64,000 nucleotides of DNA from Kitasatospora albolonga (GCA_002082585.1 CP020563.1:4644001-4708000); one strand, 5' to 3'. Shown: positions 52,736 through 62,335, counted from the first letter of the stretch. The notes: generated by a model not told the origin, from the sequence alone. Numbers and translations are program-made.

Positions 52736-53398
52736 ATGATTCGTGCAGTGGTGTTCGACGTCGGTGAGTGCCTGGTGGACGAGACCCGCGAGTACGGCAC
52801 CTGGGCGGACTGGCTCGGGGTCCCCCGCCACACCTTTGCCGCGCAGTTCGGCGCAGTGATCGCCCAGGGGCGGGACTACCGCGAGACATTCCAGGTCTTC
52901 CGCCCCGGCTTCGATCTCTACGCCGAGCGAGAGGCACGGGCCGCCGCCGGGCAGCCGGAGCACTTCGACGAGTCGGACCTGTACCCCGACGTACGCGACT
53001 CCCTGGCGGCGTTGCGTGCGGACGGGCTCTGGCTCGGTATCGCGGGCAACCAGACGGTCCGGGCGGGCGGCATCCTGAGAAGTCTGTTCACCCAGGACGT
53101 CGACCTGATCGGCACCTCGGACGACTGGGGCGCGTCGAAACCCGACCCCGAGTTCTTCGTGCGCGTGGCCGAGGTCGTTCCGGCGGAGCCCGGCGAGATT
53201 CTCTACGTTGGTGACCGCGTCGACAACGACCTCCGACCGGCCGTCGCGGCAGGCATGCGTACGGCGCTCGTGCACCGGGGGCCTTGGGCCACGATCCAGT
53301 GGGAGACGGAGGAGGCGAGGAGGCTCCCCACCTTCCGAGTGGAGGGCCTCCTTGAGCTGTCGCCTCTGATCCAGCAGTTCAACGTCCGGATGCCCTGA
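52736..53398 (+). CDS. HAD-family hydrolase, paralog of next gene
   Basis: 220 residues starting MIRAVVFDVGECLVDETREY. Motif I is FDVGEC (Gly at the usual second-Asp position, as in the YihX-type DxG subgroup), motif II IAGNQT, motif III Lys in WGASKPDPEFFVRV, and motif IV LYVGDRVDNDLRPAVAAGM. It shares long identical stretches with the next gene (GTWADWLGVPRHT vs GSWADWLGTPRHT). Expected activity is a phosphatase on a small phosphorylated metabolite. Confidence 0.92.
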   Translation: MIRAVVFDVGECLVDETREYGTWADWLGVPRHTFAAQFGAVIAQGRDYRETFQVFRPGFDLYAEREARAAAGQPEHFDESDLYPDVRDSLAALRADGLWLGIAGNQTVRAGGILRSLFTQDVDLIGTSDDWGASKPDPEFFVRVAEVVPAEPGEILYVGDRVDNDLRPAVAAGMRTALVHRGPWATIQWETEEARRLPTFRVEGLLELSPLIQQFNVRMP

Positions 53399-53564
53399 GC
53401 TGTGCTCTCGACGGGGGCGGATCACGTACCGAGCGCCCTTCTGCTCTCCCCGTCGACCGTCCGGTATCGCCGGGTTCCGGCTTGTTCTCCGTTCTCGTCG
53501 GGCGGAGGCGAGCCGGTGGCCGACGCCGCGCGCCGTGATCCGGAACCGTACGTAGGCTCGCCAC

Positions 53565-54203
53565 GTGAAGACGTTCGTGTTCGACATCGGTGAGACCCTC
53601 GTCCGTGACGACCGATACTGGGGTTCCTGGGCCGACTGGCTCGGCACCCCCAGGCACACGCTGTCGGCATTGGTCGGTGCCGTCACCGCTCAGGGGCTCG
53701 ACAACTCCGAAGCCCTGAAGCTCGTGAGACCAGGTATCGATATCCCTGCCGAATACGCTGCCCGAGAGGCCGCCGGGCGGGGTGAGCATCTTGACGAGTC
53801 CGACCTGTACGAGGACGTCCGTCCCGCGCTCGCCCGGCTTCAAGCACTCGGCGTGCGTGTCGTTGTCGCAGGCAACCAGACAGCGCGCGCAGGTGAGTTG
53901 CTCCGGACGCTGGACCTGCCCGCCGATCTTGTCGCGACTTCCGAGGAGTGGGGCTGCGCCAAGCCCTCGGCGGAGTTCTTCGCGCGGGTTCTCGACGTGT
54001 CCGGTGCTCCTGCGAGGGACACCGTGTACATCGGGGATCACCCCGCGAACGACACGTTCCCCGCCGCCGAGGCCGGGCTGCGCACCGTGCACCTTCGACG
54101 CGGTCCGTGGGGGCACCTGTGGGCGAACGACCCGCGTGTCCGCGAAAAGGCCGACTGGGTGGTCGAATCCCTCGTCGAGCTGACGGCGATCGTGGAGGAA
54201 TAA
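53565..54203 (+). CDS. HAD-family hydrolase, tandem paralog
   Basis: 212 residues starting MKTFVFDIGETLVRDDRYWG. Motif I FDIGET, motif II VAGNQTARAGELLRTL, motif III GCAKPSAEFFARVLDV, motif IV TVYIGDHPANDTFPAAEAGL. It is clearly a duplicate of the preceding gene, with 166 bp between them, but the sequences have diverged at motif IV (GDHPAND against GDRVDND). Substrates may differ. Confidence 0.92.
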   Translation: MKTFVFDIGETLVRDDRYWGSWADWLGTPRHTLSALVGAVTAQGLDNSEALKLVRPGIDIPAEYAAREAAGRGEHLDESDLYEDVRPALARLQALGVRVVVAGNQTARAGELLRTLDLPADLVATSEEWGCAKPSAEFFARVLDVSGAPARDTVYIGDHPANDTFPAAEAGLRTVHLRRGPWGHLWANDPRVREKADWVVESLVELTAIVEE

Positions 54204-54218
54204 GCGAACGGACACCGG

Positions 54219-54596
54219 GTGCCCGATCTCCACGAGGTGCGGGGCAAGGGGCGGGCTCGCGCGGCGGGCCTGGACCCCGTACGGCTTCTCGATCTCGGGT
54301 TCGCCCTGTATGCCGGGGCGCGGCTGCCCGGCGTACGGCTCGTCCATCAGGACAGCGCTGAGGGGGCCCGGGTCTGGGTTACCCGCGAGGACGGAGCCGC
54401 CGCCACGGCCGCCACGGGGGAGGAGGTGTGGCAGTACGGGCCCGGCCTGCTCTGGGAGGAGATCGAACAGGTCTGGTGGGAGTACGAGTCGGCGGGGCGC
54501 CCCGGCGCCGATCAGTTCGGGCTGACCGTGAGCAGCCGGGGGCAGCAGGTGTGGCTGCGGGAGCCGTCGGAGGTCGTCCGGCCTGCCCGGGGGTAG
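54219..54596 (+). CDS. Fragment resembling the C-terminus of a protein-isoaspartate methyltransferase-like enzyme
   Basis: 125 residues from GTG 54219, 15 bp after the HAD gene. The text GLLWEEIEQVWWEYESAGRP followed by DQFGLTVSSRGQQVWL resembles the last about 100 residues of actinobacterial FxLD-system methyltransferases. No SAM-binding motif is present, so the catalytic domain is missing. It may be a degraded gene or a stand-alone domain. Recognition is from memory of the family and is moderate. Confidence 0.5.
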   Translation: MPDLHEVRGKGRARAAGLDPVRLLDLGFALYAGARLPGVRLVHQDSAEGARVWVTREDGAAATAATGEEVWQYGPGLLWEEIEQVWWEYESAGRPGADQFGLTVSSRGQQVWLREPSEVVRPARG

Positions 54597-54777
54597 GGGG
54601 CTCCGGCGCGCGTGCGGCGGCCGAGGGGCTTCAGCGGGCGGCCGGAACCGGTCCACCAGGTCGTGCACGGACGTGCAGATGTACGGGAGTTGGCGCGCGG
54701 ATGTGGAGTCGGCGGCGATCGTCCGCACGGCCCGCCGACCGGCTGTGAGGTGCCCCGCCGCTCGTTACGTTGTGCCC

Positions 54778-57700
54778 GTGTGGAGCCAGCAGCGGTCAGG
54801 GAACGACGGCGGGGCCGGGGGCGCGCGGCGTACGGCCGAGGGGTCCGGGCAGGCGCCCCGGGTGGCGCATCCGGCCGGTCCGGGGGTCTTCGGCGGTGGT
54901 CCCCGGGGCCTCCAGGGCATGCAGCAGACGGTGGGGAACGCGGCCACCGCGCGGGCGGTACGGCGGGGGAAGCGGCCGGTCGCCCTGCCCCCGCGCATCG
55001 AGGAGAGCGCCGAACAGGGGCTCGTACTGCCGCCGTACCTGATGGACCTGGAGGCGGGCGGGCTGTCGACGGCGTACGGGCTGACCGGGCAGGAGTTCGT
55101 CCGCACCGCGATCGCGACCGTGGTGGGGCACGGCGACGGCACGGTGGCCGGTATCGCGTCCGAGCTGGCCGGGCGGCCCGAGTCGTTCTTCGGGCAGGGG
55201 CGCGCGTTCGCGGTGGAGGGGACCGGGAGCACGGAGGGGGCCGGGGGAGCCGGGAGCGCCGGGTTCGACGTCACCGTGAGCATCGCGCCCGCGCCCGACG
55301 ACCGGCCGCCCGTGTTCCATCCGTCTGCCGCCCTCGCGACGGCCGCGCCGGACCCGGGCGGGGCGCCGCTCGCCGCGCTGGACGACGCCGAGGGCAAGGA
55401 CACCAAGGTCGACGTCCAGCACAACAGCGGTGCCAGCAGCAGCAGTTCGGTGGGCAACTCGTCCAGCACGGGCGCGGGCGGCACGGTGTTCGGGCTCGCT
55501 CCGGTCGCGCCGGGGGTGTGGCTGGGGGCCGCGGCGACGGGGAGCGTACAGCCCTGGCAGTCCTCGCGGGATTCCCGCACCCAGCGGGGCGTGGCCGAAC
55601 CGCGCGTGCTGCGCAGCGACAAGGGCTCGGTGGAGGTGGAGCGCCGGGTGGTCTACCGCGTACGTATCCGGCCCCAGGCGGGCCGGGGCGAGCACGTCTT
55701 CCGGGGCTCGGGGACCCTCACCCAGCGGGTGCCCACCGAGCACCTGATCCCGGCCACCACCGGGGCGCCGGGCCGGCCGCAGCCGGTGGGCGCCGACCTC
55801 GCGCGGCAGGTCTCGCTGGCCGACTCGCTGGCCCCGGTCGCCGTGTCCGACACCGCCGCGCCGCACCGGGGCGGCGGCGGGCTCTTCGACGCGGTCGCCT
55901 CCGTCCTGCACCCCTCGCTGACCGCGCCCGGCGCCCCCGGCCGCTCCCGGCTGTACGAGGCGACCGCCACCCCGACCGTGCTGGAGGACCTGCCCCGGCT
56001 GCTGGGCGGCGACGGCGTCACCGGGGACGATCTGTACTCCAAGGACGGCAGCAGCGCGGGCAGTTACCGCATGCGGGCCGCCGTCACCGGGCTGTCCCCG
56101 GCCTGGGGCACCGGGAAGACCCAGCTGCGTACCCACCAGCAGGCCCAGCAGACCAGGACCGAATCGGCGGGCAAGGGGCGCTCCCTCGCGGGCGGCGCGG
56201 GCCCGGCGGTCGGGTTCGGGGGCGCGCCCAACGCGGCCGTGATCCGGGGTACGGCGATGCCGGTCGCCGCGGCCCGCAAGGCCCGGTTCAGCGTGAACGA
56301 GCAGACCGTCTCCAGTCGGCAGGGCGCGGAGGTACGGGGCGAGAAGGTGCTGTACCTGGGGACCGTACGGTTCACCGTGGAGGGCACCGGCCCCCGTTCG
56401 GCCCGGATGGTCCTGCGCCCGGAGGCGAGGGTCGCCACGCACACGATGCGGGTCTGGGTCAGCCTGCGGGCGGATGAGGCCCAGGAGTTGGGGCTGCCGC
56501 TGCCGCCGGGGGTGACGGCGGACGCGTTCATCAAGAGACCGGCGCGGCAGGCGGGGGCTCCGGCCTCGCCTCCGGGAACAGCCCCGGTCCCGGCTCCCGC
56601 ATCGGCTCCGGGGGCGGTGCAGACCCCGGCCCCGGCCTCCGGGGCAGCGCAGACCCCGGCCGCCGCCCCCGCTGCGGACGCGCGGCACCTCCCCTTCGGT
56701 GCGATGGGGTCGAGCGTCACGATCGGCCGGCTCGACACCGGGCCCATGGTGCGGGCCGTGCAGAAGCTGTTCGCCACCGACCCCCGGCTGGCCGGTTACC
56801 TGCCCGCCTTCGGCACCACCGCGCCCGCGGCGGACACCAGCCGGGAGGAGGACGAGGCGCAGCGCACCAACTACCGCGAGCTGATGGCCGCGCTCTCCGA
56901 GGCCAACCTGCGGGTGAACAAGGACCAGTTGCTCTCCACCGGCATCCGGGTCCGGCTGCGCCGCAAGACCACCCTGCACGCCCACGACGTCCAGCTGCGG
57001 GTCCACGGCACCCTGGGCGAGGCGAGCCACCTCGGCGAGATCGACGACTGGCTGGCGCGCAGCCACTCCGGGGTCGCCGCCAACGTACAGAGCGGGCGCA
57101 GCAGTTCACGGTCGATCGGCGGCATGGTGCTGGCCCAGGCCCGGTTGGTGCCGGGCATCCTCACCGCTTCGGCCCGCTACGAGCGCAACGCCACCGGCTC
57201 CCGCCGCAACCAGGCCGGACCCACCACCCGTACCGATGTCGTCGCCAACGGTTCGGAGAAGGCGAGCGCGTTCGGGGCGGCGCTGCGCCTCAACGTGGAC
57301 GTCACCATGACCTCGCGGCAGCGCAAGCTGGCCCGTGCCGTGACCCCGGGCAGCCCCGGCCGGGACGCGCCGGAGCCCCGGCTGCTGTCCGGGTTGCACC
57401 TGGAGGAGCAGGACGTACGGCTGCTCACGCCGTCCGAGTTCACCGTCGGCACGGCGGAGAAGGCGCGGCTGGACGCGGGCGGCGGGCAGGCCCCGGGCCC
57501 GGAGCGGCCCGTCGCCGCGACGGGGATCGGCGACCTGGCCGGGCTGGCCCCGGTGCCGACGGCCGGGCAGCTCGTACGGGACTGGCAGCTGGTGGAGACC
57601 GTCGGCGACGGGCAGCCGGTCCGCGATCTGGCCCTCGGTCTGCTGGCCCGGGCCGCCGCCCGGGGCGAGGCGGGCCGCCGGGACGCGGCGCTGTCCACGG

Positions 57701-60042
57701 AGGGGCTGGCGCCCCGGCTGGCGGTCGAGGAGCGCTTCAGCCCGCGCGCGATCACGGCGGCGCTGCGGCAGGCCGCGTCCTCCGGCTGGGTGGTGAAGAA
57801 CCTGCGGTACCCGCGTCGGCTGGCCGCGCTGAACGGTGCCGTGGGCACCCGACTGGCGCTGGCCGCACCGCAGTTGGTGCACGAGGCCGCAGGGCCGGGT
57901 ACCGAGACGTTCGTCTTGGGCGGCCACCAGGCAGGCGGGCAGCAGGGCCAAGGCACCTCCGAAACCGTCCAGTTCGGGGTCACCGGCGCGCAGAACGGCG
58001 CCGACTGGCGGCTCGCCGAGGGTCTTTCGGCGTACGGGTCGAGCTCGGCGGGCGACACCGGGGCGGCCACCGTGTCGGGGGCCGTGGAGCGCAACGCCCA
58101 CACCCCGAAGAAGGCCCCGCTGTACCTCGTCCGGTGCGATCTGCTGGTCACGATGGTGGCGGAGGTCAAGGTCACGGGCGGCGGCCCGTACGTGGCCAAC
58201 GCGGCGCAGACGCTGCCGGGCGCGGCGGCGGTGTGGCTGACGGCGGAGCAGCTGAGGGCGGCGGGGGTGCCTCTGCCCGCGTCGGCGCGGAGGGCGCTGA
58301 AGCTGGACGGGGACGGTGGTGGCGGGGGCTCAAACCGTACGGCGGCGACGGCCGGGGGATCAGGCCGTACGGCGACGGCGGCCGAGGGTTCAGGGCGTAC
58401 GGCGACGGGTGCGACTGCGGCGACAGGCGCGACGGGTGGCCCGGCCCGGCGGCCCAGGCCGACCTTCGCCCGCGCCCTGCCCCTCGGCTTCGGCATGATC
58501 GAGGACCTGCCGGACTTCGTTCCCCTGCTGGACCGGCTGCGCACCACCCTGGCGACCGGCGGCCACCAGGACCTCGCCGACGACCTGCTGCCCCGCCAGC
58601 AGCTGCGGGACCGCAACGACAACGTGCAGCGCCTGCTGCGGGTCCTCGACCGGGACGGCTCCACCGGGCTGCTGGCGAGCGCCATGGACGGCGGGGTCAC
58701 CGTGGAACTCCTGGACGGGCGCAAGACACCGTACTGGGCGGTGTTCAAGGTCGACCGCATCGGTGAAGGCGTCCAGGAGGGGCAGGCGGACGACGGCCGG
58801 GACATGGAGTACATCACCTCGGCGGTCGCCCAGCAGGCCACCTCCCACGACGAGGGCTCGGCCAAAGGGGCGGAGGGTGTCCTCGGGGCCTCCGGAAAGC
58901 CGGAGGGCGGGGCGGGGCAGGTCAAGAGCGCGGGCGGGGCGGCCGGGCTCGGTGCAGGCTCGGGCTCCGGACGCCGTCGCGGTGGTGCCGTACGGGGCCA
59001 GCTGGGGATGAAGACGGTCGCGGAGGCGAAGACGGCCAAGGCGGTGAAGGTACGGGTGCCGATCCTGGCGTCCCTCGAACTCCACCGGGGCGCGGGCAGG
59101 CTGGCCATGGCGGGCCTGGGCCGTATGACCCTGGTCCACCGCGTCCTGGAGAGCGACTTCGAGGCCCTGGGCCGGGTGAGGACCCCGCGCCGCACCCCGC
59201 TTCCCGCCGCTCCCGACGCGACGGCCGGTACACCGGCCGGGCTGGGCGCCTGGCGGGCGGGCGGGGTGCCGCTGCCGATGGAGGCCCAGGTGAACGGCTT
59301 CCAGGGGGCGCCCTACGTAAGGGAGTTGGTGTCGACGGCGGTGCGGCGGGCGGGCGGCAACGACCGCTTCCGGGGGAAGGGGCAGGCAGCCGCGTACACC
59401 CTGGGCGAGGCGGTCTCCACCGAGTGGCTGATCGCCGCCCTCCCGCTGCTCACCTCCGCCGGGGCGGAGCTGCCGCCGGTCCACGTGAGCGGGGCGGAGG
59501 GCCAGGACCTCCAGGCGTCGGTGCACGCACGGCTGCGGAACGGGCGGGTGCTGGGGGCCGGGGACACGATGACGTTCGAGACGGTGGCGCAGAGCGACCT
59601 CGGGGCGCCCCGCCCCACCCAGACGGACGGCCAGAGCTCGGCCGAACAGGGCAGACAGGCACGGGGGTTGCTCGGCGCCGGGGTCCTGAACGCCGACGAG
59701 TTCCGGCTCAACCAGCTCATGGGCAACACGGGCGGCTCGGCCTCGGGAAGCGGAGCGGCGGCACACGGCGCGGGCTCGATGCCGCTGCACAAGCCCAAGT
59801 TCGGCTCGGTGCTGGTGCAATTCGCCCTGGACATACGGGTGGTGGCCCGGGTGACGAACCGGGTGCGCACTTCGCGTACGGAGGTGGCGGTACGCGAGAT
59901 GACGCTGCCGCGCCCGGTGGTGATCCGGATGCCTCTCCCCGCGGTCGGCCGCCTCCTGGCCGCCCACCCCACGGCCGTCACGGACCCGGGCGACCACCTG
60001 GGCCTGCGGGCGACGGCGGCACCGCCCCCGACGGGGCCCTGA
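54778..60042 (+). CDS. Giant 1754-residue repetitive protein with GNAA-type N-terminal motif
   Basis: From GTG 54778. Near residue 50 it has LQGMQQTVGNAATARAV, like the LQ-x3-GNAA-x-x-R motif that heads many actinobacterial proteins linked to contractile injection systems and polymorphic toxins. The body alternates Ser/Gly/Gln-rich stretches and beta-strands: GASSSSSVGNSSSTG then VVYRVRIRP (about 215-290); THQQAQQTRTESAGKG then VLYLGTVRFTVEG (450-525); VQSGRSSSRSIGG then LRLNVDVTM (770-840); GTSETVQFGVTGAQNG then LYLVRCDLLVTMVAEV (1058-1115); QSSAEQGRQ then VQFALDIRVVARV near the end. A Pro/Ala linker lies at about 595-640. No signal peptide, membrane helix or enzyme motif is seen. Confidence 0.85.
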   Translation: MWSQQRSGNDGGAGGARRTAEGSGQAPRVAHPAGPGVFGGGPRGLQGMQQTVGNAATARAVRRGKRPVALPPRIEESAEQGLVLPPYLMDLEAGGLSTAYGLTGQEFVRTAIATVVGHGDGTVAGIASELAGRPESFFGQGRAFAVEGTGSTEGAGGAGSAGFDVTVSIAPAPDDRPPVFHPSAALATAAPDPGGAPLAALDDAEGKDTKVDVQHNSGASSSSSVGNSSSTGAGGTVFGLAPVAPGVWLGAAATGSVQPWQSSRDSRTQRGVAEPRVLRSDKGSVEVERRVVYRVRIRPQAGRGEHVFRGSGTLTQRVPTEHLIPATTGAPGRPQPVGADLARQVSLADSLAPVAVSDTAAPHRGGGGLFDAVASVLHPSLTAPGAPGRSRLYEATATPTVLEDLPRLLGGDGVTGDDLYSKDGSSAGSYRMRAAVTGLSPAWGTGKTQLRTHQQAQQTRTESAGKGRSLAGGAGPAVGFGGAPNAAVIRGTAMPVAAARKARFSVNEQTVSSRQGAEVRGEKVLYLGTVRFTVEGTGPRSARMVLRPEARVATHTMRVWVSLRADEAQELGLPLPPGVTADAFIKRPARQAGAPASPPGTAPVPAPASAPGAVQTPAPASGAAQTPAAAPAADARHLPFGAMGSSVTIGRLDTGPMVRAVQKLFATDPRLAGYLPAFGTTAPAADTSREEDEAQRTNYRELMAALSEANLRVNKDQLLSTGIRVRLRRKTTLHAHDVQLRVHGTLGEASHLGEIDDWLARSHSGVAANVQSGRSSSRSIGGMVLAQARLVPGILTASARYERNATGSRRNQAGPTTRTDVVANGSEKASAFGAALRLNVDVTMTSRQRKLARAVTPGSPGRDAPEPRLLSGLHLEEQDVRLLTPSEFTVGTAEKARLDAGGGQAPGPERPVAATGIGDLAGLAPVPTAGQLVRDWQLVETVGDGQPVRDLALGLLARAAARGEAGRRDAALSTEGLAPRLAVEERFSPRAITAALRQAASSGWVVKNLRYPRRLAALNGAVGTRLALAAPQLVHEAAGPGTETFVLGGHQAGGQQGQGTSETVQFGVTGAQNGADWRLAEGLSAYGSSSAGDTGAATVSGAVERNAHTPKKAPLYLVRCDLLVTMVAEVKVTGGGPYVANAAQTLPGAAAVWLTAEQLRAAGVPLPASARRALKLDGDGGGGGSNRTAATAGGSGRTATAAEGSGRTATGATAATGATGGPARRPRPTFARALPLGFGMIEDLPDFVPLLDRLRTTLATGGHQDLADDLLPRQQLRDRNDNVQRLLRVLDRDGSTGLLASAMDGGVTVELLDGRKTPYWAVFKVDRIGEGVQEGQADDGRDMEYITSAVAQQATSHDEGSAKGAEGVLGASGKPEGGAGQVKSAGGAAGLGAGSGSGRRRGGAVRGQLGMKTVAEAKTAKAVKVRVPILASLELHRGAGRLAMAGLGRMTLVHRVLESDFEALGRVRTPRRTPLPAAPDATAGTPAGLGAWRAGGVPLPMEAQVNGFQGAPYVRELVSTAVRRAGGNDRFRGKGQAAAYTLGEAVSTEWLIAALPLLTSAGAELPPVHVSGAEGQDLQASVHARLRNGRVLGAGDTMTFETVAQSDLGAPRPTQTDGQSSAEQGRQARGLLGAGVLNADEFRLNQLMGNTGGSASGSGAAAHGAGSMPLHKPKFGSVLVQFALDIRVVARVTNRVRTSRTEVAVREMTLPRPVVIRMPLPAVGRLLAAHPTAVTDPGDHLGLRATAAPPPTGP

Positions 60043-60075
60043 GACCGCAGCGCCCCCGACGAGACCCTGAGACCA

Positions 60076-60111
60076 GGGCCGCCCCCGCCGATCGTTCGGC
60101 GGGGGCGGCCC
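60076..60111. terminator. Strong bidirectional hairpin
   Basis: GGGCCGCCCCCGCCG (60076-60090) pairs with 60097-60111 (15 bp, 6-nt loop). It lies between the convergent giant gene and lipoprotein gene. Confidence 0.8.
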
Positions 60112-60116
60112 GTCCC

Positions 60117-60569
60117 TTAACCCTTCTCCCCCTGAAGGGAGAAGCCCTCCGAGGAGACCAGGCCCTTGACCGGGTCGGCGCGGAAGCCTGCGACGTAGGC
60201 CACGGGGTCGCAGCCCTTGCCGTTGGGGTGTTCCTCGGTCAGCTGGGCCTGCTCGGTGTCCTTGACCGGGCTGCCGCCCTTCACCGGAGTCACGGTCAGT
60301 TCGACCGGCACCTTCTTCGCCCCGATGTCCTGCGGAAGCCGCACCGACACCATTCCCATCGGATCGCTCGGGTTGCCGGATGCGCGCTCCTCGCACGAGC
60401 CGTCCACGCAGACCCGGATCGTCGCCCCGCCGGAGCTCTCGAAGTCGGCCGGGCGCCAGACGACGGAAACCCCGGAATCCATGTCGGCGAGCGTGCATAC
60501 GCTGCTCTGCCCGAACGTGCATCCGGTCAGAGCGGCGACCGCCACCAGCGGGAGGAACACCTTGCGCAT
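60117..60569 (-). CDS. Secreted lipoprotein of unknown function
   Basis: 150 residues from ATG 60569. A lipoprotein signal MRKVFLPLVAVAALTGCTFG has the lipobox LTGC at residues 14-17. The mature part is a small beta-rich domain (VSVVWRPADFESSGGATIRV, VPVELTVTPVKGG) with cysteines CTL, CVDGSC and GKGCDP. No family is recognised. It directly follows a serine protease remnant (1 nt gap), and both run leftward from the DUF4232 gene. Confidence 0.8.
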   Translation of the reverse strand: MRKVFLPLVAVAALTGCTFGQSSVCTLADMDSGVSVVWRPADFESSGGATIRVCVDGSCEERASGNPSDPMGMVSVRLPQDIGAKKVPVELTVTPVKGGSPVKDTEQAQLTEEHPNGKGCDPVAYVAGFRADPVKGLVSSEGFSLQGEKG

Positions 60570-60570
60570 G

Positions 60571-60786
60571 TCAGCCCCTCGCCACCGTGCCGGGGAGCGC
60601 CGAGTGGGCGAGTCCGATGTCGGTGAAGACGAGGTGGCAGGGGTCGAGGAGGCCGCCGCTCTTGTCACCTCCGCCTCCGCCGCCACCGGAGGTGATGCCC
60701 TTCGCATACGCCCTGCCCTTTCCATCGACTGTGTAGACGGGCCCGCCCGAGTCACCGGGCCTGGCGCACGCGCTTTTGGTCCTCTT
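60571..60786 (-). pseudogene. C-terminal remnant of a chymotrypsin-family (streptogrisin-like) serine protease
   Basis: The minus-strand frame ending at 60571 reads TKSACARPGDSGGPVYTVDG and then YAKGITSGGGGGGG and CHLVFTDIGLAHSALPG. GDSGGPVY is the catalytic-serine motif of S1 proteases, and the Cys pair around it matches. The His and Asp of the triad and the whole N-terminal barrel are absent; upstream the frame becomes non-protease and overlaps the DUF4232 3' end. A run of eight C at 60833-60840 lies in the junction. Truncated gene, left boundary exact, right boundary approximate. Confidence 0.7.
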
Positions 60787-60949
60787 CGCAGCCCAGGACC
60801 GACGGCTCGGCTCTCTCTGCCATCCGGCTCTGCCCCCCCCGGACTGGCGGCCAGATCCTACGACTCGGCTCTCGCAGCCCGGCCCTGCCGTTCGGGTCTC
60901 CTGCCCGGGCGCACCGCTTGGAGCTGGCGCCGGGTCCTGTCTCCCGGCC

Positions 60950-61975
60950 CTACTGCCCGGGCCGACCGCTCGTACCCGCTGCCCCGCCGCCCTGCTGCGC
61001 CTCGGCATCGGTCTTCTTCCACGGCCTGACGCCGAGCTTTCCGGTGGTTCCCAGATCGAGGCCCGGGGTCACCGTCACCGGTTCGGCACCGGCCTTGGCC
61101 CGGACCTGGACGTAGGGCACGTTCACCGGCGTACCGGACTCGGTGGTGTTCCGCCAGACCAGGCCCGCGGTCGCCGTTTCGCCGGGGCCGAGGGTGACGG
61201 GGCGGGGCGGCTCGTCGGGCCCGGCGCCCGTGGTGATCTCGCCGCTGCCGTCGAGGATCTCGATGCCGTCGACGGGCTTCATGCCGTGGTCCAGGAGCCT
61301 CAGCAGGGGATAGCCCTGGACGGTGTAGTCACGTGTACCGCAGTTCTCCAGATGCAGGCCCACGACGCGCAGCCCCATGGCCGCGTCGCCCTGGTCGGCG
61401 CTGACCCGGATGCCGGAGGCGGGGCACGTACCCGGTTCGGCGGGCGCCTCGCTCGCGGGGACCTTGGTCACCTGGAGCACCTTGGCCCCGGTGATCCGGG
61501 GCGCACCGGGCGGCAGCCCCTCCGCCCGGACCGTGCCCCGCACGGTCTTGCCGGGGCCCACGTCGCGTACGGTCGCGGTCTCGTTGGCCATGGCCCCGCC
61601 GTCGTCGCTCGTGAAGGTGATGATGACGGTGTACGTCAGCTTCTCCGAGCTCTCGTTGGTCACCTCGAAGTCGGCACCGGCCCCCGTGTCCGGGGCGAGG
61701 CGATCGGCGGAGACCGCATAGCCGTGGCTGGGCGAGGGGGAAGCCGAGGGGGAGGCAGGGACTGACGGGAGGGTCAGCGAGGTGACCCGTACGCCGTCCT
61801 TCCCCGGGTCGTCGACCGGCGTGGAGGACGACGACGGTCCGGCCGCGTCGGGAACCCCGCCGCCCCCGGTGTCCCCGACACCCGCGCGCTCCGTCCCGCA
61901 GGCCGTGAGCAGCAGGGCGGTCACGGCGACGGCCGACAGGAAGGGGGCGGGGCGGAGCGGAGAGGTTCGGCGCAT
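60950..61975 (-). CDS. DUF4232-domain lipoprotein
   Basis: 341 residues with a lipoprotein signal (FLSAVAVTALLLTACGTERA, lipobox LTAC). A Ser/Pro/Asp-rich linker is followed by an Ig-like segment (DFEVTNESSEKLTYTVIITF) and DUF4232 with CPASGIRVSADQGDAAMGLR, LHLENCGTRDYTVQGYPLLR, and VTLGPGETATAGLVWRNT. DUF4232 proteins are frequent cell-surface lipoproteins in Streptomyces with unknown role. Its end overlaps the junction of the protease remnant. Confidence 0.9.
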   Translation of the reverse strand: MRRTSPLRPAPFLSAVAVTALLLTACGTERAGVGDTGGGGVPDAAGPSSSSTPVDDPGKDGVRVTSLTLPSVPASPSASPSPSHGYAVSADRLAPDTGAGADFEVTNESSEKLTYTVIITFTSDDGGAMANETATVRDVGPGKTVRGTVRAEGLPPGAPRITGAKVLQVTKVPASEAPAEPGTCPASGIRVSADQGDAAMGLRVVGLHLENCGTRDYTVQGYPLLRLLDHGMKPVDGIEILDGSGEITTGAGPDEPPRPVTLGPGETATAGLVWRNTTESGTPVNVPYVQVRAKAGAEPVTVTPGLDLGTTGKLGVRPWKKTDAEAQQGGGAAGTSGRPGQ

Positions 61976-62335
61976 CGAGCCATCTGATCAGTACGTGAAC
62001 CACGACTATGTGATGGAGGGCACAGTTCCGGTCACAACGCTGCTACAGAGGGGGGAGGTTGGTCCGGATGAGCCGGTCGGGTGGGTGGGGTGCACCGCGC
62101 AGACGACGCTGCTGCGGAAAGGGGGCAGAGCCAACCGCGCCGCCCCGCCCGGTCTCGCCCCGCGTCCCACCCCCACGTGCCCCACGTCTTGTTGTCCCAT
62201 TTTCCGGTGGGATTGCCCAGGCCGGAGGCCCGGCCGTCCCGCGGTGTCCCGGGACGACCGCGCGCACCCGCCCTGGGACGGCAGCCGAACCGTACGGTCC
62301 TTGCGATTCCTCCAAACCCATACAGGGAGAAGAGC
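61976..62335. other. Divergent intergenic region
   Basis: 360 bp between the DUF4232 gene (minus) and the peptidoglycan-binding gene (plus). It must hold promoters for both. TTGTTGTCCCATTTTCCGG (from 62191) is an AT-richer patch, and AGGGAGAAGAG at 62324-62334 is the ribosome site of the plus-strand gene. No other feature is supported. Confidence 0.4.

Noticed and set aside
54796..57066. 756-residue minus-strand frame opposite the giant gene
   Set aside because: No family features; the plus-strand frame continues without interruption for 5.3 kb and is bounded by a terminator.
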